Source of the DNA: Lachnospiraceae bacterium
Lineage (GTDB): Bacteria > Bacillota > Clostridia > Lachnospirales > Lachnospiraceae
Direction of reading: 5' to 3'
Length of the DNA: 64,000 bases
Assembly (NCBI GenBank): GCA_900759665.1
Contig: CAAEWE010000025.1
Location: 1-64,000, forward strand
Positions 34,301 to 43,813 of the stretch are shown here, piece by piece. Position numbers and translations under genes: made by a program. The first letter of the stretch is position 1, and the number at the start of each line of letters is the position of its first letter. Under the pieces are notes generated by a model. That model saw nothing but the letters and a program-made list of their open reading frames with translations. It did no database searches and was not told the origin of the DNA.

Positions 34301-36047
34301 GTTTCATAATATCCTCTGTAATCTGCTCTTTGGTCAGACGGTTATCCTTCAAAACCTCTGCCGCATCATAGCGGTCCAGGAATTCCTTCTTCAGACCGTA
34401 ATTCAATACCTTCATCTCGCTGTCTCCATAGAAACGGGCAATCTTCTCACCAAAGCCGCCGTCCAGGATACCATCCTCCAGCGTGATCACTATGTCGTGA
34501 TCTTTTTTCAGATCCTCTAACATATCCTGATCGATGCCGGTAATATAATATGGATTGATCACGGTTGCTTTTGTACCGGTCTTTTCCTCCAGCTCCTTCG
34601 CAACACTCTGCCCCAGAGAATAAAATGTACCAAGACCGACTACGGCAACCCTGCTTCCCTTCTGTGTGATCTCATATTTATTCAGATCAGAGAAATCCTT
34701 TGTCACCTTCTGACCATCCGAGATCACCGGACCGCCCGGCAAACGGATGGCTACCGGATGGTCTGTCTGCTCCAGACTCCAGTCGAGCATCGCAATATAT
34801 TCTTCCTTTGTAGCCGGTGCCAGATAAACGAGATTTGGAATATTTGCCATCATCGGAATATCATATAATCCCAGATGTGTCACATCATTCATACCATAAA
34901 CCGTGCCACAGAAGGTAACGATGGTTGCCGCGTTATTGTTAATACAAAGATCCTGTGCGATCTGATCATACGTTCTCTGTACAAAGGTGCTGTATACACC
35001 CCATACCGGCTTTCCGCCATTGGCTGCAATACCAGATGCCAGTGCCACTGCCGTCTCCTCTGCGATTCCCACATCAACAAACTGCTTTCCGGCTTCCTCT
35101 CTCTTATCCTTTGTAAATCCAAGAACAGTCGGTGTTGCAGAAGTGATCGCTACCACAGAAGGATCCTTTTTCATCTTTTCCAACAGAAACTTTGCCGTAA
35201 TATCGGAATAATCCTCTCCCTGAGGCACTTCCAACGGCTCTCCTGTCTCAATATGAAATGGACCATTATAATGCCAGCTTTCCTTATCCTTCTCTGCCGG
35301 AGCATAGCCCTTGCCCTTCTGTGTCTTAATATGGACAACCACAGGCTTTGTGCTGTCCTTGACGCTCCGGAATGCCTTGATCAAGGCATCCACGTTATTT
35401 CCTTCGTCTACATAAACATAATCCAGTCCCATGGCACGGAACAGATTACACTCTGCCTCTCCCTTTGTCTCACGAAGCAGCTTCAGATTGCTGTACAGAC
35501 CACCGTGGTTTTCTGCAATGGACATATCATTGTCATTTACTACAATGATCAGATTGCTTTCCAGCTCTGCAGCAAAATCAAGTCCCTCCAAAGCTTCTCC
35601 GCCACTGAGGGAACCATCACCGATCACAGCAATCACATTTTCCCTGCCACCGTTAAGGTCGCGTCCTTTTGCCAGACCGCATGCCAGACTGACCGAGGTA
35701 GAAGTATGTCCTACCGTAAAATGATCATGCTCACTCTCCTGCGGACTACTGTATCCGGTCACATCATCATAATGCTCCTCATACAGGTAAGCATCCTTTC
35801 TGCCTGTAAGCATCTTATGTGGATATGTCTGATGGGATACATCATACACGATCTTATCCTTAGGGGATTCAAATACATAATGGAGCGCGATCGTTGCCTC
35901 CACCATACCAAAGTTTGGTCCGAAATGACCGCCATGAATACTTGCCCTCTTTAACAAAACCTGTCTCATCTCTGCTGCCAGCTTTGTCAGCTGTTCTCCT
36001 GATAATTTCTTTACGTCTTCTGGTCCATTGATCTGCTCTAAATACAT
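34293..36047 (-). CDS. 1-Deoxy-D-xylulose-5-phosphate synthase-like thiamine diphosphate enzyme
   Basis: 584 aa, shorter than DXS (about 620). ThDP-binding features are kept: HGGHFGPNFGMVE, GDGSLSGGEALEG...NDND (Mg/ThDP) and DVGIAEETAV with the catalytic Glu. In hand alignment, however, the DRAG(I/L)VG segment that carries a substrate-phosphate Arg reads FCGTVYG, and the RYPRG motif reads RLPGG. The acceptor therefore may not be glyceraldehyde 3-phosphate. It sits behind a MerR-type promoter, unlike a housekeeping DXS. Similar paralogues occur in Firmicutes, often annotated dxs. Confidence 0.82.
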   Translation of the reverse strand: MYLEQINGPEDVKKLSGEQLTKLAAEMRQVLLKRASIHGGHFGPNFGMVEATIALHYVFESPKDKIVYDVSHQTYPHKMLTGRKDAYLYEEHYDDVTGYSSPQESEHDHFTVGHTSTSVSLACGLAKGRDLNGGRENVIAVIGDGSLSGGEALEGLDFAAELESNLIIVVNDNDMSIAENHGGLYSNLKLLRETKGEAECNLFRAMGLDYVYVDEGNNVDALIKAFRSVKDSTKPVVVHIKTQKGKGYAPAEKDKESWHYNGPFHIETGEPLEVPQGEDYSDITAKFLLEKMKKDPSVVAITSATPTVLGFTKDKREEAGKQFVDVGIAEETAVALASGIAANGGKPVWGVYSTFVQRTYDQIAQDLCINNNAATIVTFCGTVYGMNDVTHLGLYDIPMMANIPNLVYLAPATKEEYIAMLDWSLEQTDHPVAIRLPGGPVISDGQKVTKDFSDLNKYEITQKGSRVAVVGLGTFYSLGQSVAKELEEKTGTKATVINPYYITGIDQDMLEDLKKDHDIVITLEDGILDGGFGEKIARFYGDSEMKVLNYGLKKEFLDRYDAAEVLKDNRLTKEQITEDIMKLM

Positions 36048-36117
36048 ATTTTACCTCCTGATATATCTATATTTTTAAAAAGCAAAGCAGACATCACCAC
36101 TTCTACTCTCAAAACAC

Positions 36118-36152
36118 AAAAATTGCGTTGACCACTACATCAACGCAATTAT
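36118..36152 (-). terminator. Hairpin between the LytTR gene and the DXS-like gene
   Basis: Perfect 10-bp stem (ATTGCGTTGA with TCAACGCAAT), 8-nt loop; on the minus strand it is followed by TTTTGTGTTTT. It probably ends the LytTR transcript, but it also sits at the very start of the DXS-like transcript, immediately after its -10 box, so it may act in that leader. Confidence 0.75.
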
Positions 36153-36178
36153 AACACTTAAAGTCGGCTTTAAGTCAA
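36148..36178 (-). promoter_or_regulatory. MerR-type promoter of the DXS-like gene
   Basis: Minus-strand TTGACT (36173-36178), a 19-bp spacer, and TATAAT (36148-36153). The spacer holds the perfect dyad CTTAAAG-CCGA-CTTTAAG (36157-36174). An overlong spacer filled by a dyad is the hallmark of promoters activated by MerR-family regulators, and the CTTGACTTAAAG half-site resembles AdhR/NmlR-type operators. No merR gene is present in the window. Confidence 0.8.
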
Positions 36179-36220
36179 GAATCTTTCCTGACAAAAAATA
36201 TAAATAATTTCTAAAGTTCT

Positions 36221-37024
36221 TTATAGCTTCTCAGCTATCTTTTTTTTGATCTCCACATATTTTCTGGTAGAGATCGGCACACTGCTTCCATCCACCATTG
36301 CGGCCTCAAACCGTTTCATGGATTTGACCATAAGGGGATTTAACAGATAACTTTTATGCACACGCACTAACAACTCCGGATACTTATCATGGATCATAGT
36401 AATACCCTCTGAGCTTTCAAAATCATCACGAATACAATGAAACTTTGTATAATGACCTGTACTTTTTACCGAAATGATTTCATTTTCTGCCAGATAAAGA
36501 ATACTACTGTCCTTCCCTTTGATCGTCAAATGTCTGACCGATGGATTTACCGTAAATTTCTCAGCCAGAGGCGTCTCCGTAAAATGAACCGGATAAATGG
36601 TATCTCTGGCATCCATAGGGATCGCATTAGCAATAAAACAGGTACGGATCTTTGACACCTGATGCCGGCCGCCCCCGTCATCCTTCTGCCACACCTGTCC
36701 CCAGTTAAGAAGCACTCTCTGATCACAGCGTATTACCTTCTGATCCGGATAAAAGGTATCCACTAGGAATGTCACTACCACCTCACAGCTATTCTTGTCC
36801 TTCCACAAAAGCTCTGATTTCAAATCATAAAGCTCAAAAGTCAGATCATTCTGCTCCTGCATAAAAGCCTGTTCCAATGCCTTTTTGGTGTGAATGATCT
36901 GTCCCTCACATGGTCCATACCAGTAAATATCCTCATGCATGGCATCGATAAATGGCCGGATATCATTCTGATAATAGCTTCTTAATACACTTATGCTCCT
37001 CGCAACAATTGCTGTGGTGTTCAT
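36221..37024 (-). CDS. LytTR DNA-binding regulator with SnoaL-like N-terminal domain
   Basis: 267 aa. Residues 1-140 have the look of a SnoaL/NTF2-like fold (SVLRSYYQNDIRPFIDAMHEDIYWYGPCEGQII at the start, then a beta-rich stretch). Residues 165-265 form a LytTR DNA-binding domain (ILYLAENEIISVKSTGHYTKF, then LVRVHKSYLLNPLMVKSM). No receiver domain is present, so it is not a classical response regulator; the SnoaL-like pocket may bind a small ligand. A plausible promoter with -35 TTGCAT and -10 GATAAT lies about 90 bp upstream. Confidence 0.85.
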   Translation of the reverse strand: MNTTAIVARSISVLRSYYQNDIRPFIDAMHEDIYWYGPCEGQIIHTKKALEQAFMQEQNDLTFELYDLKSELLWKDKNSCEVVVTFLVDTFYPDQKVIRCDQRVLLNWGQVWQKDDGGGRHQVSKIRTCFIANAIPMDARDTIYPVHFTETPLAEKFTVNPSVRHLTIKGKDSSILYLAENEIISVKSTGHYTKFHCIRDDFESSEGITMIHDKYPELLVRVHKSYLLNPLMVKSMKRFEAAMVDGSSVPISTRKYVEIKKKIAEKL

Positions 37025-37223
37025 AACCTGTATTTCCCCTTTCCCTATAACCAGTGCGTATTTATTCTTTCGTTCGGATCTTGTTTCGTTCCGACAGACA
37101 TACGTTCATTATCTTATATCTGACCTCAAAATGCAATGAATAAATTATTTTTTTGTTATTTGAATCTTTCCAGCAGTCCTCTGGTTTATGAAATTTTATC
37201 TCTTTTGATCCGTCCCTCCTTTT
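37025..37223. other. Intergenic region between LytTR gene and GH43
   Basis: About 200 bp. It contains a minus-strand promoter candidate for the LytTR gene (TTGCAT, 17 bp, GATAAT). I see no hairpin with a T-run after the GH43 stop, so the end of the glycosidase operon is not defined. Confidence 0.4.
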
Positions 37224-38870
37224 CTACTCCACCGGGTAGTCTTCCTTTGCCACATATTCAAAGAAATCAAAGTCGGCATAATGCTTATGCTTTACACGGT
37301 CCGCACAGGTAATGCCCACCATGGTTCCCGTAAATTCTCCGTATTTACAATACTCATCGGAAAACTTTGTAGTATCAAACGGGATACCGATCTTTTCATA
37401 ATGCTCCCCGTCATACCCCCAGTAAAACTGTGAATGCTTCCCTCTGATCTCCAGCCGGAAATAGATCGGCACATTATCCACTGCCTGTCTCGTATTGACA
37501 AACTCCGTTTTTACACCATTTTCCAGAGCGATAATGGATATCGCACTCTGTCCCAAGGTTTCACTGTAATATTTCCGCAGATTAATATAATTCATATTGT
37601 CATAATAAATGATGAGTCCTGCCGAATGCTGATGTACCTCCGGCACAAATTCCATCTTCGTCGTTATCGTTGCATAAACACTTGTAAGCTTTCTTGCCAG
37701 AATACTCACCTTATTCAGAGAGGTTCTTGACTCCTGTCCCCTTAATCGGACATATCCCTTTCTGGCGTGAATATCCGCAAAGCTTTGCGGCATAATGCGG
37801 GGCGCATAATAAAAGTTCCCCAGCTCCTCTCCATCAAAATCATCAAAGTCCGGTATCCCGGACACCTTGTATTCCGGCAATGCACTTTCCTCACAGTATT
37901 CTTTGGCAATATTGCTTCCATCTGCCATGCGAAGCCATCCGTCTTTGGTCCATTTCATTTTCTGGATGGCAGTCTCTCTTCCCAGCGTGCAGCGAAGCTC
38001 CGGGCGGAACGGCCGGGAACAAAGATGTACCAGATACACCTCTCCAAGCTGCGTCTCCACATAACTTCCATGGCCGGCCTTTTGCAGTACCACATCCGGG
38101 TTAAAATACTTCGGCTTTAAATGATCCGGATCATGTCTTTCGTTGGACTCTATCGGATTAGAAGTAACGATCGGATTCTTCGGATCTCCCTCATAAGGTC
38201 CCCATACACTTTTGGCGCGCCCCATGGTCACACAATGATTATATCCGGTTCCGCCCTCGGCACACATAATATAATAATATCCGTTTCGTTTGGTCAGATG
38301 CGGAGCTTCAATACAGCCCCGGTCCGTTCCACCCTTCCAGATCCGTTTTGGATATCCAATGATCTCCTTTTTCTCCGGGTCATACTCGGAAACAGCGATC
38401 ACTCCCGGCTTCTCATAGCCCTCCCTTGTCTCCCAGTCCAAAGATACAATGTATTTACGTCCATCGTCGTCATGAAGAATCGAAGCATCAAAACCAGAAG
38501 AATGCAGATATACCGGTTCACTCCACGGTCCCGTAATATCCCTGGCTGTGATCAGAAAATTGTCCACATCAAAATAACGGGCATTCATAGAATTCATTAC
38601 ACCATAGATCACATAAAACATATCCTCTGCCTCGCAGTAAGTAAGACATGGTGCCCAGATCCCTTTCGCAGAAGGAAGCTTTTTGAGGTCCGGATTGCTG
38701 TCATCCGTCAGCACATGGGTATAAAGCTCCCAGTTTTTCATATCGCGGGAATGATAGATCGGAATCCCCGGAAACCACTCAAAGGTAGATACGGCAATAT
38801 AATAATCATCCCCTTTCCGGCAGATACAAGGATCCGGATTAAAACCTTTTATAATTGGATTTTTAAGCAT
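37224..38870 (-). CDS. GH43 glycosidase, probable beta-xylosidase
   Basis: 548 aa, no signal peptide, so cytoplasmic. A five-bladed propeller domain (about 1-310) starts with NPIIKGFNPDPCICRKGDDYYIAVSTFEW, which carries the catalytic-base Asp. DASILHDDDGRKY and IEAPHLTKRNGYYYIM hold the pKa-modulating Asp and the acid Glu. A C-terminal beta-sandwich (about 330-540) is the usual extra domain of GH43 xylosidases. ATG 38870 follows GGAGGAAA. Last gene of the GH5-GPH-GH42-GH30-GH43 operon. Arabinofuranosidase side activity is possible. Confidence 0.92.
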   Translation of the reverse strand: MLKNPIIKGFNPDPCICRKGDDYYIAVSTFEWFPGIPIYHSRDMKNWELYTHVLTDDSNPDLKKLPSAKGIWAPCLTYCEAEDMFYVIYGVMNSMNARYFDVDNFLITARDITGPWSEPVYLHSSGFDASILHDDDGRKYIVSLDWETREGYEKPGVIAVSEYDPEKKEIIGYPKRIWKGGTDRGCIEAPHLTKRNGYYYIMCAEGGTGYNHCVTMGRAKSVWGPYEGDPKNPIVTSNPIESNERHDPDHLKPKYFNPDVVLQKAGHGSYVETQLGEVYLVHLCSRPFRPELRCTLGRETAIQKMKWTKDGWLRMADGSNIAKEYCEESALPEYKVSGIPDFDDFDGEELGNFYYAPRIMPQSFADIHARKGYVRLRGQESRTSLNKVSILARKLTSVYATITTKMEFVPEVHQHSAGLIIYYDNMNYINLRKYYSETLGQSAISIIALENGVKTEFVNTRQAVDNVPIYFRLEIRGKHSQFYWGYDGEHYEKIGIPFDTTKFSDEYCKYGEFTGTMVGITCADRVKHKHYADFDFFEYVAKEDYPVE

Positions 38871-38907
38871 TTTTATTTCCTCCATTTCATAAAAATGATC
38901 AATGCAT

Positions 38908-40248
38908 TTACTCGTCACTGATCACGCCACTGACTATACTGTAGGCAGACAGCAGGATTTCTGCTTCTTTTCCCAAGATCCGTATATGAACCGGTACTGC
39001 TTCCTCTCCCCGGTTCAACAGGATCAATACGATCCTGCCATCCGGATTTTCCCATGCCGTGACATCGATCTCATCAGTATACCTGCTAAAACCGAGCCGC
39101 ACGGCCCCCGGCTTGATAAAATGTGCAAAATGCCAGTAGTAATCTGCACTCATCCTCTGCAGTAATTCCTTTCGCTCCTGATCATACAGAAACGGTGCAT
39201 CACAGTAATTACCCACATGATTGGGTCCGCCCTCTTTGTTCAGAAGGATATTCCAGTCATAAAATGCATTCATGCCATGGTTCAGATTTCCGATCATATC
39301 ATGGGCGAGCCGGCCGGCATTGACCGCTTCTGCATCAGAATCAAACTTGTTATATTCCAGGCAGCTTTCAGACAATATCAGTTTTTTCCCTGGAAACTGC
39401 TGTCGTACCAGATCCAATGCCTCAAAATGATCCCCACTGTACCAGTGAAATGCAGCTCCTGCAATCATGCCATCTGTCGCCGCATCAATCAGATCGCAGG
39501 CTCTATCATAAATGCGTTCCTTATTGTGATCCCATATAAAGATCTCCACATGCTCCAGACCGGCCTGCTTCATGGCAGGATATAAATAACCGGTAAGAAA
39601 CTCTTTTTCCTGTTGCGGGGAATACACACAGGAATCCCAGTTCTGGACAGCCTTTGGTTCATTCTGTATTGATATACGCTCCACCTCATAACCGCATTTT
39701 TCGAACTCTGTGATATAGCGGCAGATACATTTTGCCCATAATGGATAATACTCCTTTTTTAAACTGCCGCCATTCTTACGGGAATTATTTGTTTTCATAA
39801 ACTCCGGAGGTGACCAGGGAGACAACATTATCTTTAATGGCTTTTGTGCCATCTTCTGGGCCGCTGCAAGAAGCGGAAGAATATATTTCTCTGTGTCAGA
39901 AAAATCAAATGACTCCAGATCCTGATCCCTTGGATCCTTTATGGCAGAATACAGATGTGTTGAAAAATCACAGCTGTCCATATGGATTCTCACTTTCTGA
40001 TAATTCATATGATCCGGATGAAAATACATCGTAAGGAGTCTTTCCTTCTGTTCCGGGTCCAGCTGCTGAAACACATAACCGGCTGCATCCGTAACAGCCC
40101 CTCCAAACCCTTCAAAGCTCTGGTATTTCACTTGCGGATAAACATTTACCACCTGATTCTCCACACCATCATCATCAACAAATTCCACTGTTTTTTCATG
40201 CTGTTCCAGCTTTTTTATCCCAACACTTTCCACATAGGTCAGTTTCAT
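38908..40248 (-). CDS. GH30 glycosidase
   Basis: 446 aa, cytoplasmic, TIM barrel of clan GH-A plus a beta domain. QSFEGFGGAVTDAAGYVF (about residues 44-61) is a GH30 hallmark. The acid/base Glu lies in ISIQNEPKA (about 195) and the nucleophile Glu in LILSESCLEY (about 292). GH30 members act as beta-glucosidases, beta-xylosidases or on glucuronoxylan; the partners here make a beta-xylosidase or beta-glucosidase activity plausible. Start overlaps the GH42 stop by 4 nt, so translation is coupled. Confidence 0.93.
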   Translation of the reverse strand: MKLTYVESVGIKKLEQHEKTVEFVDDDGVENQVVNVYPQVKYQSFEGFGGAVTDAAGYVFQQLDPEQKERLLTMYFHPDHMNYQKVRIHMDSCDFSTHLYSAIKDPRDQDLESFDFSDTEKYILPLLAAAQKMAQKPLKIMLSPWSPPEFMKTNNSRKNGGSLKKEYYPLWAKCICRYITEFEKCGYEVERISIQNEPKAVQNWDSCVYSPQQEKEFLTGYLYPAMKQAGLEHVEIFIWDHNKERIYDRACDLIDAATDGMIAGAAFHWYSGDHFEALDLVRQQFPGKKLILSESCLEYNKFDSDAEAVNAGRLAHDMIGNLNHGMNAFYDWNILLNKEGGPNHVGNYCDAPFLYDQERKELLQRMSADYYWHFAHFIKPGAVRLGFSRYTDEIDVTAWENPDGRIVLILLNRGEEAVPVHIRILGKEAEILLSAYSIVSGVISDE

Positions 40249-42296
40249 GCTTTTCCTCCTTCCTTCTCCCTCAGAATCATAACACCCCAGTCTTTCAACG
40301 GCAGACTCTGCCCCTTTTTAAAACATTTCCCTGTGAGAATATCCTCCACCGTCTCAAAAGGACAAGGGATACTTTTCTCATCCTCACTGTAATGAAGAAC
40401 ATAGTGTATTATTTCATCTTTTGCGTTGATCCCGCTGCGAACGACCACAGGCCACAGAATATCGTCCTCAAAATAATTGTCAATGCCGGCACAAAGTACG
40501 GCATCCTTCAGTATTTCTTTCAGCTTGTCCTTCGTCACATAACAGCCTGCATAATATCCATATCCCTGACCAAAAGCATTCTTTGTAACCGCCGCATATC
40601 TGCCCCAATATTTGTGCTCATACTGTTCCATCACCTGGGCACCCTCCGGTTTTAACAATTCTGCAAAATATAAAACTTTTTCTCCGTCAACCCGGATCTT
40701 CCCCGGCTCAGTAAACTGATTATAACTCATACCGAAGCACTCTGTCATACCATGAGGCTGCGCATCCGGATACACGCTTAAATGGCGGTCTGCCACAAAT
40801 GACTTGAAGGAGCTGACCAGCACACCCCCGGCCTGCACATACTGTTTCATTTTCTGCACAAATTCATCTGATACACTGTATAATGCAGGAGTAACGATCA
40901 TCTGATACGGCTTTTCTTCCTGTACAAACCGTTCTTCCAGCTGATGAATATCTATCACATCGCATAAAATATTCATTTCATACAGACAGTCATACATCCA
41001 GCGGACCACATCGTTATAGCTCAAGTCCCTGTCAATCGGAAACCACTTGAAACTGTTTAAAGACTGGTTATCCACTACCAGTGCCACCGGGCTTTTTCTG
41101 GAAATACACAGGACTTCCTTTCCAATTTCCGCGATCTCCCGGCCAAACTCTCCCGCTTCCTCATATGCAGGATTCGTTGAAAGATCATGGCTTAAAACAC
41201 CTTTCCAGTATGTCTCATATCCGTTATGAATCGAGTGCCAGTTCCAGTACAGGATCCCCTCTGCACCACTTGCCAGATGGCTGTATCCCTGCAGCCGCAG
41301 CTGCCCCGGATACGGTGTCCAGTATTTAAATGCCTGTGCCTGACATTCCAGAACCAGATAGGAGCTGTTCTTCAGAGTGCGGATGGAATCGCCGCCAAAT
41401 GCAATCTCTGCCCCGGTCAGGTCATCCTGTGTCGGATGGTAGATATCTGTTCCTGCTATGGTCACCGCCTTAGACGCTTCATAATGATTTATGTCCGGCT
41501 GCACACCGTATGAATATCCATCCTGTGCAATATCCGCTCCGAACTTCTTCCATTCAAAATCAAAATTATGTGTGATAAACTGATCCCGTCTCTTATATTT
41601 CTTTACAAGCTCCGACTGCCACATCAGATATTCCGCTGCCAGCCTCCTCTGAAATTTGGCAAATTCGCTGGCGAGCCCGCCGTGAATGCAGCCGGCCATA
41701 TCCGGAAAATCGGACCAGTCGTGGATCGAATTACTCCAATAACGCAGTCCAAACACCTCATTTAACTGCTCTGTTGTATGGAACTGCTCCTTAAGATACT
41801 CCACGAACATTGCCTGCACCTGTGGAGAAGCTGTTCCGTAATGTTTTGTTTCATTGTCAATCTGAAATCCGATCACGCATGGATGCTTCGCCGTATGGTC
41901 AAGCAATTTACAGATTACATTTTCAGCACACTGTCGAAACACCGGATGAACAATATCCATGATCTGGCGTCGTCCATATTTTGCCCTGGCATAACCATCA
42001 AATACCATCACCTCCGGACATTTCTTTTCCAGCCAGGATGGAATGGCATAGGTAGGCGTCCCGATCACTGCGTACATCCCGGCTTTTTCTACCGCTGCGA
42101 GAACTTTGTCAATATAGGAAAAATCAAATGTTCCTTCTACCGGTTCCAGAGTGCTCCATGTCGATTCGGCAATACGGACCGTGTTCATCCCCGCCTCCTG
42201 CATCATAACAATATCCTCCTGCAGGCGTTCATAGGGCATATACTCCGGATAATATGCTGCTCCAAACATAATGTCTTTTTTTGCAAATTCTTTCAT
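40245..42296 (-). CDS. GH42 beta-galactosidase
   Basis: 683 aa, no signal peptide. Clear GH42 features: FGAAYYPEYMPYERLQEDIVMMQEAGMNTVRI at the N-terminus, GFQIDNETKHYG with the acid/base Glu (about residue 147), and LVLECQAQAFKYW with the nucleophile Glu (about 310). A trimerisation domain (about 390-600) and C-terminal beta domain follow. GH42 enzymes remove beta-galactose from galacto-oligosaccharides; some family members take alpha-L-arabinopyranosides. Its neighbours suggest side-chain removal from plant glycans. Confidence 0.95.
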   Translation of the reverse strand: MKEFAKKDIMFGAAYYPEYMPYERLQEDIVMMQEAGMNTVRIAESTWSTLEPVEGTFDFSYIDKVLAAVEKAGMYAVIGTPTYAIPSWLEKKCPEVMVFDGYARAKYGRRQIMDIVHPVFRQCAENVICKLLDHTAKHPCVIGFQIDNETKHYGTASPQVQAMFVEYLKEQFHTTEQLNEVFGLRYWSNSIHDWSDFPDMAGCIHGGLASEFAKFQRRLAAEYLMWQSELVKKYKRRDQFITHNFDFEWKKFGADIAQDGYSYGVQPDINHYEASKAVTIAGTDIYHPTQDDLTGAEIAFGGDSIRTLKNSSYLVLECQAQAFKYWTPYPGQLRLQGYSHLASGAEGILYWNWHSIHNGYETYWKGVLSHDLSTNPAYEEAGEFGREIAEIGKEVLCISRKSPVALVVDNQSLNSFKWFPIDRDLSYNDVVRWMYDCLYEMNILCDVIDIHQLEERFVQEEKPYQMIVTPALYSVSDEFVQKMKQYVQAGGVLVSSFKSFVADRHLSVYPDAQPHGMTECFGMSYNQFTEPGKIRVDGEKVLYFAELLKPEGAQVMEQYEHKYWGRYAAVTKNAFGQGYGYYAGCYVTKDKLKEILKDAVLCAGIDNYFEDDILWPVVVRSGINAKDEIIHYVLHYSEDEKSIPCPFETVEDILTGKCFKKGQSLPLKDWGVMILREKEGGKA

Positions 42297-42325
42297 GACA
42301 TTCCTCCATCACACATAAATTCATA

Positions 42326-42376
42326 TAAGACAGACCTTCCAAAACCACAATGATCCCGGAAGGTCTTTTTTACTTT
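42326..42376 (-). other. Intercistronic stem-loop between the GPH symporter and GH42
   Basis: An inverted repeat GACCTTCC/GGAAGGTC with a 14-17-nt loop sits in the 96-bp gap. On the minus strand it is followed by TGTCTTATA, a poor U-tract, so it more likely stabilises or processes mRNA than fully terminates. The T-run is on the plus side, where no gene ends. Confidence 0.55.
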
Positions 42377-42392
42377 TGTTTTGTACCGATCA

Positions 42393-43790
42393 CTACTGAT
42401 CGTTACGGTGCTTTCCCTGCTCCAGATCTGCGATCACCCGATCGTACTTCTTATCCAGATCAAAGAATATCATGCAGACTACAACGATCGCAACCATAAT
42501 AAACGGAATCCATGCGAAAGACCAATTAATGGCAGCCAGTGCTTTTGCCGACTGTACTGTCTTCTTTGCATCAAATTGACCGAAGCCTAAAACCCAGCCC
42601 AGTGCTGCAGTACCAATACCGGAACCAACCTTCATGCAGAAAGAAGAAGCTGCATTTCCCATACCGGCAGTTCCATATCCGTTATACCATTCTCCGTATG
42701 TGATCGCATCCTGCAAAAGGCCGAACATAGAAGCTCCACCGCAGGCAAATCCCATACCTTTTACAACTGATAATACACATGTTGCCGTGACATTGGTTGT
42801 AAAACCAGAAAGAAGAAATCCGATTCCGGAAACTGCCATTCCATACATAAACAGATTTTTCTTGGAAACCTTTTTCATAATAAACGGTGTCACAAACAGG
42901 AATGCAATCTGTGCCATGGACAGACAGTTTGAAATAATGGCGTATTTCCCGGCATTTCCAACATTATATTGGGCAAAAAATACAGCAGATCCAAAGAAAC
43001 AGGACATCATAAAGTACATAGCAAAGATTGCGATCACAAGCAGTACCCAGTACTTATTTACAAATAATCCCTTAAGCCCCTTAATGAAAGAAACCCGATT
43101 TTCTTTTGCTTCTTTCTGATCAGAGCCACCTTCAACGACACGCTCCTTACACATAAAGAATGTAAACATATTCAAGATCACAAATACGATCATCAAAACA
43201 ATAAATGTCAGCGTCCAGCCCTTCTGGGAATAAACGTCTCCACCACCAAAAGCTGCTGTCATCTTTAATACGACCGTATTGATCGTCATCGTACCTGCTG
43301 TTGCCAGAAGGTTACGGAAGTTTCCAAGAAGGCCTCTCTCATACTGGTTCGTTGTCATCAGTCCGTTGAGTGTAGCATATGGGACATTAATGCCTGTATA
43401 GAAGATCGTAGAAACTAAGTTGTATGTCAGGAACATATACGCTAACTGTGTCTTGCCAACAAATGATGACGGAACGGTAAACATCAGAACCGTACATACC
43501 GCTAACGGAACGCATAATCTGGCGATCCATGGACGGGCTTTTCCCCATTTGCTGTGGGTATGATCAATAATGTAGCCCATTACCAGATCTGAAATACCAT
43601 CAAATATTTTTGAAATTGCAATGATCGAAGCGGCAGCTGCTGCGCTGGCTCCCACCACATTGGTGTAATATACTAACAAAAAAGCACTAATTGCAGAATA
43701 TACTAAATTTCCTGCATAGTCTCCTATACCATAAGCAAAACGCTCTAAAAAGGAAAGCTTTGCATTCGGATTCATCTTATTTTCATTCAT
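42393..43790 (-). CDS. GPH family glycoside:cation symporter
   Basis: 465 aa, twelve helices, major-facilitator superfamily, glycoside-pentoside-hexuronide branch. The signature region is ERFAYGIGDYAGNLVYSAISAFLLVYYTNVVG at the N-terminus, then KIFDGISDLVMGYIIDHTHSKWGKARPWI with the conserved Asp and R-x-W motif. It should import di- or oligosaccharides with Na+ or H+, feeding the cytoplasmic glycosidases encoded on both sides. Located between GH5 and GH42 in the same direction. Confidence 0.94.
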   Translation of the reverse strand: MNENKMNPNAKLSFLERFAYGIGDYAGNLVYSAISAFLLVYYTNVVGASAAAAASIIAISKIFDGISDLVMGYIIDHTHSKWGKARPWIARLCVPLAVCTVLMFTVPSSFVGKTQLAYMFLTYNLVSTIFYTGINVPYATLNGLMTTNQYERGLLGNFRNLLATAGTMTINTVVLKMTAAFGGGDVYSQKGWTLTFIVLMIVFVILNMFTFFMCKERVVEGGSDQKEAKENRVSFIKGLKGLFVNKYWVLLVIAIFAMYFMMSCFFGSAVFFAQYNVGNAGKYAIISNCLSMAQIAFLFVTPFIMKKVSKKNLFMYGMAVSGIGFLLSGFTTNVTATCVLSVVKGMGFACGGASMFGLLQDAITYGEWYNGYGTAGMGNAASSFCMKVGSGIGTAALGWVLGFGQFDAKKTVQSAKALAAINWSFAWIPFIMVAIVVVCMIFFDLDKKYDRVIADLEQGKHRNDQ

Positions 43791-43813
43791 AATCGTTACC
43801 TCCTGTTTTGTAA

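Noticed and set aside
34875..35954. 359-codon plus-strand frame opposite the DXS-like gene
   Set aside because: Shadow of a strongly conserved gene on the other strand; sequence is low in protein-like patterns.
38121..38921. 266-codon plus-strand frame opposite GH43
   Set aside because: Antisense shadow; no start signal and atypical composition (Ile/Arg/His rich).
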